This document shows positions 34,356 through 48,665 of a DNA stretch of 64,000 nt, piece after piece; the stretch's first letter is position 1, and every line of letters starts with the position of its first letter. Below the pieces are notes generated by a model. That model did not search any database. It saw nothing but the letters and a program-made list of their open reading frames with translations, and was not told the DNA's origin. Position numbers and translations under genes: made by a program. This DNA is from Synchiropus splendidus. Lineage: Eukaryota > Chordata > Actinopteri > Syngnathiformes > Callionymidae. The stretch lies in contig NC_071336.1 in the NCBI RefSeq assembly GCF_027744825.2, positions 11,285,001 through 11,349,000 of the forward strand. Direction: 5' to 3'.

Positions 34356-35084
34356 CTGCAGATAGAGACAGAAGTGTCACTGGGAAAAGCCATTAAAACA
34401 TAGTTAACTTAATCGCAGGCCTTATTTACGATGCATCAGCTGGAGGATTGCCATGGCAACAGTGACGGCAGGAAATGTGTACTCTATCTTAAAGGCAAAA
34501 ATAGATCAAAAGATTGCTGATGCAGATTTCAGCTGACAGATATTGTATGCACAGCTACTCCTCTGAATAATTTGTTCCTGGCTTTAAGCAGTAAGTAACT
34601 GAATGTTATTCAGGCCCAACCCCAGCATGAAGGTGATCGGTGCATGGTATCAGAGGTGACAACACAGAGTTTCCATGACGACAAAGCATCGTAGTGCAGC
34701 AGAAGACTTAATTTGTTGTGAATGAAACCACACAACACTTGGCAGGAAGATAAAACAGCGACACAAACAATGTCGGTCATCTTCATCTGTGATACTCTTT
34801 TGTGTCCATGCATAAAATATGGCATTCATCCACAGAAAAGAGGTGTGTTCTGAACATTTTTATGCTCCAAATAGTCTTTAAATAAGTAGTAATAAATAGT
34901 CTCTTAAATGCTTAAATGAATTTGTCTCCCACCATAAACAGACACCAAGATTACCATTTGTCAGAGTGAAAAAGCATTTGTCACAGACAGAGCACAGTGG
35001 AACAGAGGTGACCCTTCCCAGGGGTCGCCAGCCAACAAAATTACCCCAAGAGTGCTGCGATGATTGATCCAAGGGGTCATCAAA

Positions 35085-35600
35085 AGCCCAACAACATGAT
35101 CCAAAGAACTGCAGGCCTCACTAGCCTGAGTTAAGTGTTCCTGACTCCACCATCACAAAGGGACTGGCAAAAAATGCCCTTCATGGGAGAGCTCCAAGAC
35201 GAAAAACACTGCTGAGCAACAAGAACGTCATGTCACTTCAGCCAAAAGATGTATCTTGACGATCCTCAAGACTTTTGAGAAAATATCCAGTGGAATGAGG
35301 AGACTTAAGTTTTGGAAGGTTTGAGCATCTTAGATAAAATGACCACTATATTTCGAAACAAGAACATCAGACCAAAAGTAGCGCATGGTGGTGGAGGTCT
35401 GGCCATGTGGCTCTGACCTCCAGCTGAAGGGAATTTGGGTCTGCAGTAGGCCAATGATCCAAAAGACACGAGCAAGTCCACCTCTGCTGCGGGAGAAGAA
35501 CAACAAAATCAAGACTTTGGAATGACCTAGTCACAGTCCTGGCTTGAAACCTATTGAGACGCTGTGGCCTCACATCCAGAAAAACAAAAAGAAACAAGGA
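35085..35600 (+). mobile_element. Tc1/mariner-type transposase remnant, frameshifted
   Basis: In shifting plus-strand frames one reads LSVPDSTITKGLAKNALHGR, APRRKTLLSNKN, ILKTFEKISSG, then the AGACCAAAAGTAGCGCATGGTGGTGGAGG region (KHGGGS-like), DPKDTSKSTSAAG-like and QSWLETY / LKPIETLWPHIQKN. These are successive blocks of fish Tc1 transposases (SPDLNPIEMLWHDLKK at the end). Stops and frameshifts break every part. No inverted repeats were located. Confidence 0.75.
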
Positions 35601-38600
35601 AGATGGCAAACACTTGTATTATCACTCCAGTGTATTACTCCCTTGGCTCACTCTACTGTCCAGCTCTTTCATCACAACTGGGAGTCAGTTTTCATCATCA
35701 CAATTCAGAATCCTGTCGTCCTGCATCTCTTCACTTGTCACAGCTCTCTCTCTTCATGACCGTCTGTCTGTCCAGCCCCTCATCCTGCTGCCATCATCCT
35801 TTCATCAGTGGCTGTCAACAAATCTGCTCCACAATCTGTCTGTTTGTAGCCACAAATGTTGAAAACTACCGGAAAAGACTGTCATGACGGGCGAGAGCTG
35901 ACCCTGACAATCACAGCCTCGTACGATTGCTACTTTCTTTCAGCATGTCACGGGTCATCAACACAATAAATGCCAAAGGGCCCACAACAATGGCCGAGGA
36001 TTTCAGATTACATATCATAGCTCTGGACTGGCAGGTGGAAAACTGCCAGTGCTCCCTTCAGCGTGTAACCAAAAACTGCCACTCCATGTAGCACAGTTGG
36101 GCGTGCAGTGACAGACGTGTGTGCGTTTGGAAAATGGTGGCTTCTTCTTTGCAGGATGAGTATCTAAGAGTCAAATACGAGCAATTGTTGAACTTGATCT
36201 TTTAAACTAAGCGCTTTATCTACTTAAGTTTGTGTGCTTTTCTTTTACGATTAGTCAAGTCTGTCTGGACAGATTTAAATTTCATTTTTCTGGAAATGTT
36301 CTTGGGGCTCAAAACACTCCCATGTCGTGCTGTCTAGCCCACATCATTGTTCAACCAGCCTTTTTTGGTTGGTTATATTTGGGTTCTGAAAGGCTCCTGC
36401 CACCTGCTGTCCCACTGAGCTCATCTGAAATGCATGATGGATTTCTAATGGTAAAAAGGTATCCACTCTTTTAGATGAAATGAGTTTGGGACCATGATGT
36501 TGGGTGAAATTGAGTAAAGGCAAAACATGGGCAGACATAACAACAGCCTGTGCTGGTGCCAGTAATGTTTTTGCTGCCGCAGGTCAAAAGCATAATCAAA
36601 AAAGTCAGCTATGGATTTTCATGAAATTTTCACATTTAATGCGAAAAGCTCCTTATTCACTCGTTTGGATTCTCTTCTCTCTCAAGCGCGCTGTTCCAAT
36701 CAGCACTGGCAAACATGCTGAAACTTCAAACACCACATAAAATTGGATCAGTAAAAACATTGTTCTTTGACTATGTGTTTTCAAGCTGCGGGTACAATCA
36801 TGTAGTCATGTCTAAGACCACACGTCCGCACAAGCGGTTCGAATTCCGGCAAGGAACAGTGTTTTGGCTGTGAGCCAAGACAATTCTTCAATAAATGGAA
36901 GCTGTTTTATCAAAGCGATTGCATGCCTTGTTGACACAACGTTGTGTGAAATTAGTTCTTTGGTGGAGGTATGAACTGCCACGGAGCTTTCATAGTTTGC
37001 GTACGTTTTCATGTGACAAGTGACTGAATGACTAGACGTCTAAAGATGTGTGCATATTTGTTTCGTTCTTTAAGTGTTTTTATATGTGTAGGCCGAATGT
37101 CATTTACTACTTACTGCTACTTAACATGTTCCTTATCTATTTTTATTATAATTTATTTATATATTTGTATGTTTTTCTTTCTTTATAAGGTGTTTTGCTG
37201 AGAGGGCCTGTTTATTTTTTTTTTACAAGTGAGGTTGTGTGTTTGGATAAGTCTGTATACATGCATTTGTTCCTCAGGGCTATTGGCAAGATACAACATA
37301 TTTTGACAGGTCCCTTACCAACAAATGGGCATGCATGCATACACAACACACGTGTGCACACACATGCAGAAAGACCTGCTTTGACGGCGAAGGTACACAT
37401 GTAAATGGATGTGAAAACACTCCATGCCAGTGCCTGGCACAAAGGAGGTGCAGTCGCGAGGAAGGGGAAGTGGTATAAAAGCGTATATGGATTAATCGAT
37501 GTTTTAAGGGCATAACAGAAGGAGTGTGATGATGAAAACAAGAATGCGGAGACAAGTGAGGACGGGCAGGCAGGAGGAGAGCAGGCTGGCGTCCAAAAGC
37601 GTGGGTGGGATCACATCCTCGGAGCGGCGGCCAGCTGATGAGATGCATAATTAGTCAGATTTAAGGACGATGGTGAGCTTTCCGCTGGAATGCAGCTGTC
37701 CAAGCATGTCAGCAACCATGTCAGCAGGCGTGTTAGGCAGCGTTTTAGAGAGTGCGTCAGTTCTGCACGTTAAGGTCAGAGGTCACTGAGAGTAACCACA
37801 TTAAAGCGGCAGGCCAGACCTTCCTGCCGTACAAGTGACGGCAAAATCGAACCAGTGAACCTTAATGCTGCAACACGAGTGTTTGACTCAACACATTTGG
37901 ACGCTACAATGACAATAGATTCTAAGTCAGGAAGAGCCACAAACCCATGGCTCTAACCAGCCGCTACAAACACACTGAAAGTGGGCATCACCGGTTCACT
38001 GAAGCTGAAGAGGAAACGTCCGACTGGATTTAAGAGGCAAGAGTGAATCACCAGTTCATCAACAAAAATAAATGATTCCTTCTACATTCAGTTCTTTGAA
38101 TAAATATTCAGATTAATCCAAATAGATTATACATTGTTCCATCCAAGACAGGAGAGACCGCCCACTGACGGCAATTGAAAACCCGAAGACAATGTTTCTC
38201 CGCTTCCTTGCTCTGCGGCACACACAGTCACAGCGTCTTCATGAAAAGGCTGAAGAAGCCCTGCCGCCACAAGCTTCGTGTGTGTGCATGAGTGTTTTGA
38301 GGAACGAAAGGGAGGAGGAGAAAATATATTAGAACGACAATGAGAATTGGGCATGAATTAATTTCTCACAAACCTAATGCTGTCCAAGAACGTTTATGCA
38401 TATTTTAACAATGGTTTAACACATTTGTTATTTGTTAATTGCACTTTTTTCTGCATTTGGCATGACATTTCATATTCAGTATTTTTATATAATTACTGTA
38501 CATCATTACATATTGAAGCTACTGATTCAGCGTAGCAGTTTTATTTGACTATTCTTCTATGGTCACCGTAGCTTTCCCTGTCAGAGGGATAATGAAAGGT

Positions 38601-40857
38601 TCCCAAGGCCACTGCAGAGATGCAATTCCAATGCCTCATCCTGGGTGTGCACGGTCGATTCTCCCGGGGTAACACGAGACCCCTAAACACTTGCGCTGTT
38701 CATAATAGCTTCTTCTGCCGTTGGCATCTTATAGCATAGTGTCCTCGCAGTATCAGCACTAATATGCATATCATGGCCGAGGCCACAGTTCTTGTTTAAG
38801 TATGTATAAGCAGCGCGTTTTCTGACCTCATTCTCAAATAAGACTAACGCCTCATGCATGTCTCTGCAATTACTGTGCCTTCCTGTTATGTCCGTTTGAG
38901 ACTGTTTGAATTATTAAATGAACCTTTTGGGAAACGATACCACTTTGATGTTCACTCACCTTCAAATCAACCAAACCACGGGTGGTTTGGACCTCTCTAT
39001 TTTAAGCTCACGGACACTGAAAACCTATTAAAGATTGTTGAAGATATTAAGGAATGATTTGCTTTATAACAAGACAATATAACTGAACTGAATTTGCAAT
39101 CAAGTCACATCCTAATGATTAATTAAAGTATAGCTGCCCCATGTGGCTCGTGTTCGAACACACTTGGGGATTATAGTGGATGATATTAAGCTTTAATTCT
39201 CACACTCCTCTGTGTCCTCTGTCTCAATGTTGAGCTTGATATTAGTGAAAGCTGACGTCATCTGCCTGACAACCAGCATAGCAACCGTCTCCCCCACCTA
39301 GTGGTCCAGAGACGGTTCGTCCAGCGGAACCTGAGCTGCGGTCACGCACAAGGTCAGAGGCTGAATGTGGTCTTGATCTGGGAGACGGGGAGAATCAATC
39401 TTTACTTTATCAGCCTCTGTGACACAAACAAGACAGATGTAAACATTGAAAATAACTTGGAGATGAACTTGATTAAAGAAATATATATTTTGTTTTGGCT
39501 CAATTCAAGTTCCTCAGATAATTCATCAAGACAAGCAATTACTTAAGAGGTCGCTGGTACAATTCCAACTTTCCACTGACATTAAATAAGCGGAGAAATG
39601 ATATGGATATTTTAGCTCAAGTTTTCATCTGCACTCTGTGCAAAGACAAAATATAAAAGCAAAGATTATCAACAAGATATGGCCAGACACACTCCAAACC
39701 CAATTCTCGGGCTTCGCTCAGCTACTCATCCAAAACTCTGTGCTTATTGACGGCTCCAGTGAGAAATCTTCGACAGGAGAACAAACAACTTTCCACTCCT
39801 GTAAGTTTCCTCATTACACATAAAATCCATACACAATAAGAAGCCGTCTCCATTAGCCTGATTAGATCCCTGACTTCTTTAGATTATGCAGGAGTTGATG
39901 CGGTGAGAAAGCACCACCAATGTTTCCCCACATCCACTTTATCAAAGCCGTTACGCTCATTAAGTGATTGCAATAATAAAAGTCTGACAGACAATTAAAA
40001 TGTCAGTGAAGTGAAGAAGCAGGGTGCAGGTTTGTTGGGGCCTGTACCACAGAGAGGGGTTTCCAAGCACCCCTGAAACTCTAGCATCGTCCCTGAGCTC
40101 ACATTTTAAAGCCAGCCCATGGAGTGATGCTCCTGAGGATGGCTGTCCTGAAAAATCACAACTAGCTAAGGTTCTGGCTGAGTCTCAGTGGCACCGTCAG
40201 CGCCATCATGTTTGATCAGTCTCACGAGGCAATCAGGGTCGCCTCATTAGAAATAAAGGGTGTTCATTAAAGGCAGCAAGAGAAGAGAGCAGGAAACCAT
40301 CAATGGAGGACAAGGAGATTAGAAACAGAGAGTTCTTATCGACCGATAACAGACGGAGATATTGAAGATACGTGGCCTGATTAATGTGTAACCTTGGAAG
40401 AAATCCTGCACGCACACACACACGCACGGTCAAGTCTTGACTCACGTCTGAGCCTTTGCTAAGACGTCAAATCTGCATGACAACTGAATGACCCAACAAT
40501 CAAAACTGCACGAAAGATCATGCATCTGTTGGGATTGACCCGGTGACTCAACTGACAGCTGGTCGAGTGGGCAATTACGTTTCCCAGGGAGTCTTGTCAC
40601 ATCCTGGGATTGTTGAGAGGGGCTATGAAACCAGTTCCATAAGAATATCATCAATTGTTTCTTTAATATAAATAACAATTAATAATGCTTTTAAATCATA
40701 ATAATAATGAAGAAAAATATATGATAAGAAATGGGATGAAGAGACAGCACTAAAGGAAAGAATCATGAAAAATAATACTCAATAAAAATAATAATAAATA
40801 ATTCATGCCTGGCGATCTTTATATTATATTATAACATAAACTCCTGATCAAGTAATG

Positions 40858-40884
40858 ATATACATATATATATATATATATATG

Positions 40885-40916
<32 letters not shown>

Positions 40917-40943
40917 GATAGAGATAGAGATAGATAGATGGAT
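40858..40943. repeat. (TA)n plus (GATA)n microsatellite
   Basis: A TA run (40864-40883) passes into TAGATAGATA repeats with GAGATA interruptions. Confidence 0.95.
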
Positions 40944-42189
40944 ACCTCTTAACCTCCAAACAACAAGATGTATTCACAGAAATGAGGGCTGGTGAACACT
41001 GGAGTTAGAAACTTACAGTTTGAGTGCGACGTTTGAACTTTTCATTTGTTATCATTGCCATCAGCTCAGAGACTATAGAGAGCTGAGTCAGGACTTTCCT
41101 ATCTTTCCAATCTTTTTCCTGCCACTTAAAAAAGTGCTCTTTAAACAGGGAGTCGTTTCATGCATCCAGCGAATTAATTCTAAATGGCCTGAAACTAGAG
41201 TTGGGCTCGCGATATATTTTATCATACAGTTTGATCTAGACTATTCTTATTCTTATTCTTTTTTTTTTAAATGTTGTTTTTAAAATGCCAGTCCTTTCAA
41301 GCATCTGTTAGGAGAACTAATGGAAGTAGAGTTATTTTAGTGTTTTATTGGCATTAAAAAACAACGAAGCAAGAGCAGGCTGAGTTTTCACGAATATCCA
41401 TGATTATACCGTAAGCAATTGGGTTATCCGTCTTCATGTGTCTTCTAAAAGAACATGTACAGCCACCAGCTTTTGTCGCCACCAGCTGCCAACACAGCTT
41501 GCAAACCTAAGTATATTGCTCCGTGTCACTCCAGAGATACCTGAACCACCACCACACAACAACACAATGCTGAGATGCCTTTTCCCCCCCAATATCTGAC
41601 GGGCTGGCACCACCACAGTATTCACATGTAATATTTTGAAATTCCACACATAACATTCATTGTCATCTGCTGGATTCAGAACATGGGAAACTCTCTTTTT
41701 TCTGTTCAGTCAATAAACAGGGCGATGGTCGGTCTGTATACAGGTAGATTTCAATTAGACATTTTTGGTTTGAGAAAATACGTGTTTGCTTGACATTTTA
41801 CATCTTTTTTAAAATGTCAATTTTAAACATTATTAAAATGTGAAAACACGCTTTGACTGACTTCTCGGTCGAGTCTGTGCTTCTCAAATGCCTGCAGTAT
41901 TGTTTCTGTTCACGATTGTTTGCTACTCAACAGCTGTTGCAGAATGATCAGCATTCTGTTCTGAAGTGATGACTTCCTGGCAGAGAGAGTGATGGGGGCC
42001 ATGACATCCTAGTTTTCAAACTAAAAATTTGTTTCTAAAAGTGTTGGCTCCACAGACTGAACTCGTCGGATTTGTGTGGATGAAAGGCCTATCCGACACA
42101 GTAGCTCTGCTTCGTGGGCCACATAGCTGGTCAATGGATGCAGGAAACAGATTCAAACCAAACTGAACTGTCATGCTGAACTCCCACCA

Positions 42190-42480
42190 TAAGAATTGCT
42201 AGAAGACACTCCTCGAGTAGCAGGGGTGCTCCTGAGAGCTTTGTATGACTCCGTGGTGGCATCAGCCATGTCTTTTGGTGTGGTCTGTTTGAACACACTG
42301 AACAAACTGATTAAAAGGGCTGGATCTGTCAACAGATGCTCACTCGACCCACTTGAGGTGGCAGAAGGAAGGAGGTTGATAGCAAGGGTCTGTGTTGGGG
42401 ACACAGCTCACCCCCTTCATTAGAAACCCGAATTACTAAGCAGCTCCTTCTGTGACTCACAGCCGTGTTGCGGGGAGACA
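42190..42480 (+). mobile_element. LINE reverse-transcriptase C-terminal remnant
   Basis: The plus strand reads LLRALYDSVVASAMSFGVVC, LNKLIKRAGSV, SLDPLEVAEGRRLIAR, then TAHPLH and a stop. Teleost LINEs have FYDSVVASAIFYGVVCWG ... LDKLIKKASSVLGCPLDPVE ... NNSSHPLHDTV in this order. About 15 residues between VVC and the NKLIKR block are deleted, so it is a dead copy. Confidence 0.75.
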
Positions 42481-45400
42481 CAGTTGGTAGGTACAGCTGA
42501 AAGAGTCCACTTGACTCTGCACTATGACTGCATTTGTACTGTTAATCAACCATGGTGGGTTTCAGTATGAAGTGTGCATTGAGATATTGATGTGATAAAT
42601 GCATCATTATCATTACTTGATCAGGTGTTCAGCCCTCTATGTTGTAGGAATGTAATGTTCATTTATTCAGTCGGTTATGCTTTAGTGATAAATGTGAAAT
42701 CGGAGAAGTTGGTTCCACAGGTTTTTAAAGATGTGTTTCATCTCTAGCAAAATAAGACGAGTACATTTCACATCCATAGCAACAAGATGGATTTCACAGT
42801 GAATACATCAAAGTCAACATGGTTTACAAATGACGCAGAGGCAAAGATTTTGGATCCATTTTTCATCGTGTGGCTTGGATGACAAATCATGTTTGTTCTT
42901 CTGAGAGTGACAGTAACTGCTAACAAGGACAACTTGATGGACGCTAAGGTGGAAACTCCCAGTGTCCTGTTATGTCTTATTTGTTCGTCACTGCTTAACC
43001 CAGAGAGAACTTTGAGAAGGCACCAGGGCTGTATAAGTGCAATAACAAACTCCCGAGAGCGGAATAACTGTTTAAGGCTCAAGAAAACAACATGATTGTT
43101 TTACCGTTACTGCTGAAAAACAATCTGACCTCAGAGAATTGTTTTTCATTGATTCTCACTCCCTTTCTGACAGGGACATTCTTCATAAAAAATAGTGGGC
43201 TTGAGAAACTTGTCAAGTGAAGATGTTCCTGTCAAGCTCTTGATGGAGCAGCACATTATATCCATCAATAAGTGGAACGTCTTCCACCTGGATAAGGACA
43301 GATCTATGCCTCACTAACACCAGAGTGCAAGTGCGTGCATTTGTCTCTCTGTGTTTGGAGCTATTAGAAAATGTAGGCAGGGGCTCAGGAGCCAAAGCTG
43401 CAGTCAAATCCATGTTCAAACACCATGCCACAAGTTGCTTTAGCACTTTTGGGTGCAGCATCTGTTTGCACATAAGAGAAGATTATGAATGTCAGTAGAA
43501 AGGCTATTTAATCAACGGCTAGAAAGTGACTATGTTTGCCTTCAGTGTTGAGTCGGTGCAGGAGAATAACTTTAACAACTTTGACATCAAGCATGCTAAG
43601 TAGTGCTAAATCAACTCTCCTAGAATGAAAAGCCAGATCAGATTTTGGATCTATATTTTCAAAGACATGGCCAGTGAACCATTGTGGCTCTTATGCTGCT
43701 TCCGCTGCCTGTGGGATTGTGGGAGTATTGTGATGCATAGTCCGAACACATTTTGGTGAATGAAAATGTGCCATTTTAAACATTCACTTGGAGAAACTAA
43801 TCTCTGTTTGCGGTGGAGAATCAGAATGACTAACCCACATACGCACAGGTGAATACTTTACACAGACAGGCTATATTCAGAGATTAAGAAGTAAACAAAC
43901 AACAGATTCCTTCCACCAAAACAATGCCAACTTTGTATGAAAAGGTCAAATGACTTCAGCATTCTTGAAATCTAACTCAGTAAACACACTTGGAATTCTC
44001 ACAAAAGCAGAAACTGCACATCAAACGATTTGAGAAATGGATGTGATCATTAGCATGCAGAGTTCTGGAGACAGTGAACGCTCCCCCTGCGTTCGGGGCT
44101 GCTGAGATGCAGACACACGTTCCGTCAGATCAATGGCATTTCCAGTGACTCCTGCAGTACCTGATTCCTATCAGCAGGGGTTGGAGGGGGTAATTTATTC
44201 AGGAAGTGTCCTTAAAACCAGAATACCCTTTTCCCTCTCAGTGAGTTTTGCTGCTGGTGTTGTCATCTGAAGGTTAATTCTTAATTCTCTCAGAGAGCGA
44301 AACGATCCTGTCACCAGCACTGTTCTTGATTTAAAATCTTCCGTGTCTCAATTCTTTACCTCTGAGTCATTAACAATGACTATTTCGGTTAAATTCGGTT
44401 CCACTCATTGTTTTTTCCTAGTCAAGCCTGCCCACTTGCTCTATTCACATCAGTAATGTACACTCAACTCGACCCATCTTTGCCAGCTGTTTACAGTTTT
44501 GATATAAATTTCAATACTGCGCTCCAGTTGCCTGGCTGAGTCTAAGTCATCGATTCAGAAAATAAGTTAGGGTGGCTGCCCCAGTCAGAGGCTACAGTCA
44601 TAGGAGGCGGGACAGGTGTTTATGTAAGACAGTAAGATTAATCAGAGCTGTTCTTTAGCAGACAACATCCAACAAGAACTGGCCCTGAAACACACCTAAA
44701 AGGCAGAGTCCATGAGATGGGCCTTGGGGTGCATTCCATTTATTCTTGGAACTAAGAAATTAATGTAGGAATTCCAATTCAGGAAGTTTGAGGATGCTCA
44801 CCACCCTGAGTTCACGATCCAAGGTGGCTTCCCTGAGCGTAAACAGAAAGTAGAAGTTTTGAAAGATGAAATATGCTGAAAGAAAGAAACAGATTCTGAG
44901 AATTTCTGATGTGGCAGTTTTGCTAGTCGCAAACAGAGTGCATATTTGTCAACAAGTTTCTTCTTCAGTTGCAGTGACTGAAGTCACTATTTGGATTTAT
45001 TGGTAAATTGTGGCTGTAAAAGACGTACATTTTAGAATCTTTAGAATTATTGCTCTACCACATCCTTTAATTAAAGTTCTTCAATGTGTGGTGCATGATT
45101 TCCACACGGTGGTTCTTCAGAAATTATACATCATTAAGACAGATTAAAAATCAAAAATTATAGTAAAAATGACAAAAATGAAGAATCAGTTCACTTGTTC
45201 ACTTTAAGCTACAACAGAAGTAAGTTATACTGGCATTGTTTTGATACTAAGTGACGTTAATGAAAGTGAAATGAACGAGTCAGCCTTGAGGCTGCTTCTC
45301 CAGTCAGTGATGGACAGATGCCAAATACTGTGGAGTTCATGTGTCTGTCTGTTTCCTGGCTGTAACATCATTAAAAGAGGTGAAGAAGTGAGTTCATAAC

Positions 45401-48364
45401 CAAGTCTGGTGAGGTGCATGTTAAAGATGAAGCTCTACGGGTGAAGTGTGATCGCTTATGTAGTGCAGAGAAGAGGTTTGTGGTAAATTTAGGAAATGGG
45501 TTTGAGTCATCATTGTAGCTGAAGAAGAAAAGTAAATTCAGCCGAAACTGTAGGTCTAAATGTGGAATAAATAATGTGCTTATGACACATGGCCTGGAGG
45601 TACTGCACAAAATTACATTGAACACAGCGGGTGGATTTTTTTCTCCCCGGTGCGGAACAAAACAAGATTACAAAAGACTTCAATGCTACTCTCCAAAAAT
45701 ACTTATCAAATCAAATTTACTGGAAATGATATTGAATAACAAGCAGTAAAGGCCCCTTGTTTCCAAGGTAACAACCTAGCAAATTCGCCTTCTTAAATAT
45801 TAATTATTCCAAGTCTGAAGGGGCCTCGGGGAACACGTTTCAATTATGTCCTCCTATAATCATTATTGATCCTACTCACAGATCCAGATATTGATCCTGC
45901 TGCAGAGGCCACACGCACAGTTATGTGCTCGTACACGCAACTTTTCAGGTAGTCGTTTTTGGTTTCTCTTTTGCAACATTTTCTTTGAATTGGGTTTGAA
46001 ACTGATAAAAACTATAAGTCAAATAAATAAAAAAAGAGTTGTTCTTCCTCCTCCAACTCCATGTGTAAGAAATCAGTGCGTATGGATCCCAACATTGTTG
46101 CAGCGTGAGAGTATTCCAAAAGGTCAGAGAAAATAAGGACTTTAATTGGAAATACACGCACACCAACACTCTCACACACACAAAGGTGTCATTTAAATGG
46201 CACAGTATTGAGTGGAGTGTGATCGAGTGAATGGCTACGGGAGCTGATTACCCATTCCGCTTTCTGCGACACCCACATACTTTAGACAGCAATGATGCAC
46301 GCTGTGCAGCTGAGAGTGAGGCAACAGAACGCGCAAAAAGAGTCGCACTCATGACCTTGAGCAGGTGTGTTGGCGTGCTAACAAGGAAGCTAGAACCCAT
46401 GGGTGCCAGCATCTGTCACTAACGTGTCTCTGGAGGCGTCCTCACACGCGAATGAATGGATGCAACACAAAAGGGAAAGCACACCGACCAAGTCTGCATC
46501 ATTCAAATGACTGAACCTGAAAGCTGTATTCAGTGATCTAATAACGGAATATAAAAGAATGTAATTTTGAAAATGATATCTTGAGACGCGCTGGTATGGC
46601 TGCCACTGCTATGTGGTTCAGCAGCACAGCTTCCATAATTTCACTCCATGCGACAGTGCAGGTAAAGTAAGGGAAGTAAGTCCAAGAATTATTTCATATA
46701 CAGTGATAATTAAGAAGGAAATGTAAATTTAGTCATGTAAATTAATTCTGGGGTCATTGCAAGATCAAGTACAAAGACATGGTTGTAAAAAAGGCATACG
46801 ACTTGCATGATTTAACAGTGAAAAGTGTTTAGGCTATAACTTCAGTCAGCAGTAAGTGATGTTTTTTGCGCAGCTTGATGGTTGTGTTCTTACTGCATCT
46901 TGTTTCTTCAGACGTGAAATGATGCTTCAGTCAGTCCATTATCATCAGACCCAGATTCACATGCAGCAGTTCCACCCAGCTTCTGTCAGACACAAAGGAA
47001 ACAAAAATAGACAGCTTAATAAGATATCTAATGGAGTATTTCTTTTTATTGAACTTCCTTTTTTAGGCTCCATTCAAGAAGTTAAATATAATAGGACAAA
47101 ACCAGCCTTTTTCAGGTGTACAGAGGTGTGTAAAAGCATAATAGCGTACGAGGACAGGCACAAGGCTATGTGTAGAAAAAGCAAGGAACGAGAAAATGGA
47201 CTTGGATCACAGTCAAAAAGTTTCACATATTTATAGGTATGTTACAACGCGTAAGATTTTCCTCATCAGCCCATCACTAGCCACTTTTGCACTGTGGGAA
47301 CCAGTTCTAGGAACCATTTTGCCAACTAAACAGTTTCAGTACGCGGACGCACAGCAGGAACCAGGAACCAAATCGATTGGTTCTAGGAGCCCTTTCATTC
47401 CTCTTCTATAACTTCTTTTTGATAGTTTTGTTAGCACCTGAGTGATCTGTGAAAGACGCCGCCCTCTCAGAGGCAGCAATCTAGATGGTTTTCATTCCTA
47501 AAACATTTTTAATAAATAAAATTCTAAATAATGGCATTTCCCAGTGACGAGACCCAGAGTAATGTTGGATTTATTCAATGCCGAAGTTTTCAGTCACGGT
47601 TTTCCGACTTGGCTCATCATCAGATCCATGAACCACTCGCAGCTCTTCACAAGAAATTAACTAAACTTATGTCATGTATTATTCATCCCTGATCACCTCA
47701 TATTAATTTAGTGGACGCTACAGAGTGCATCGTCACATAGACCGCTGCTGACTCTTTTAGATATTAGCCAGCCCATAATCTGCGATTACATACTTAACTG
47801 AAGAGATTACTGTAACTCAGAAGCCCGCTGATGTCACACACGGAACTCAACAATCTCTGCAAGAATAAAACAAACAGGATCACTCTTTACTGGTTGGAGA
47901 TAGGTTCCCAAAATGAGCAGAACACTGTTGCCTCATTGCTCACTATTACACATTAGTTGTGTGTCAGCAATCTGGCAATGGACAGGTGACGCCACCGACC
48001 CCCGTCCTCCCGCTAATGTCCGTGAGAAGAATGGTTCTTAGAACAAAATGGTTCCTGCAAGTTGTTCCTAGAATTAAAAAGATTCCTGCAGCGTGGAAGC
48101 AGCTACTGTCAGCTGCAGCAACATCTTCTAATGACTGCAGCAGAATCCAGTCAATCAACAACCAGGCTACATCTGTGATGTTTTCTTTGGATCTGACGTT
48201 TGAGAAGTGGACGATCGCCCTTGCATGCGCTTTGCCTAGAAGGCTGAGTAACGTGATGCCATTGTTACAAGCATATACCCTGTGGTCCACCTTTTTTAAG
48301 AACCATAGCCTAATCTGCTCCATTTGTACTTTCGCATAATGTTCAACAGACATGACATGACAGC

Positions 48365-48665
48365 CATGACAGTCCCTTAACAGCCGGAGCCTTCAGCATT
48401 TCACAACAGATCTCATCAATCCCAGGGGCTTCGCCACTGTGGGGTGTATTGACGACACTCGTGACCTCCGTCAGTGTAATTGATGTGGACATTCCATCAT
48501 CTTCCAGCTCTGCTTCCGCATTAGAGGGTGGGTTAGTGGGGTTCAGGAGTTCCTCATAGTGCTCTTTCCAGCGCTCAATGACATCCCCGGAAGTCAACAG
48601 TGCAATATCTTTCTCCATGCAGCCTGATGCTCTCTTCTTCACAGGCAGGAAGAAGAAATCTACAG
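48365..48665 (-). mobile_element. LINE reverse-transcriptase N-terminal remnant
   Basis: Minus strand: LTSGDVIERWKEHYEELLNP, TNPPSNAEAELEDDG, ITLTEVTSVVNTPHSGEAPG, IDEICCEMLKAPAVKGLSWL. This is the start of the RT domain of a common fish LINE (RWKEHFEELLNP ... SGKAPGVDEIRPEMLKA ... GLSWL). The frame is lost right after it. Confidence 0.8.

Noticed and set aside
43213..43473. 86-codon minus-strand frame (MCKQMLHPKVLKQLVAWCLN...)
   Set aside because: Looks more protein-like than most, but starts in poor context, has no splice partners and matches no family I know.
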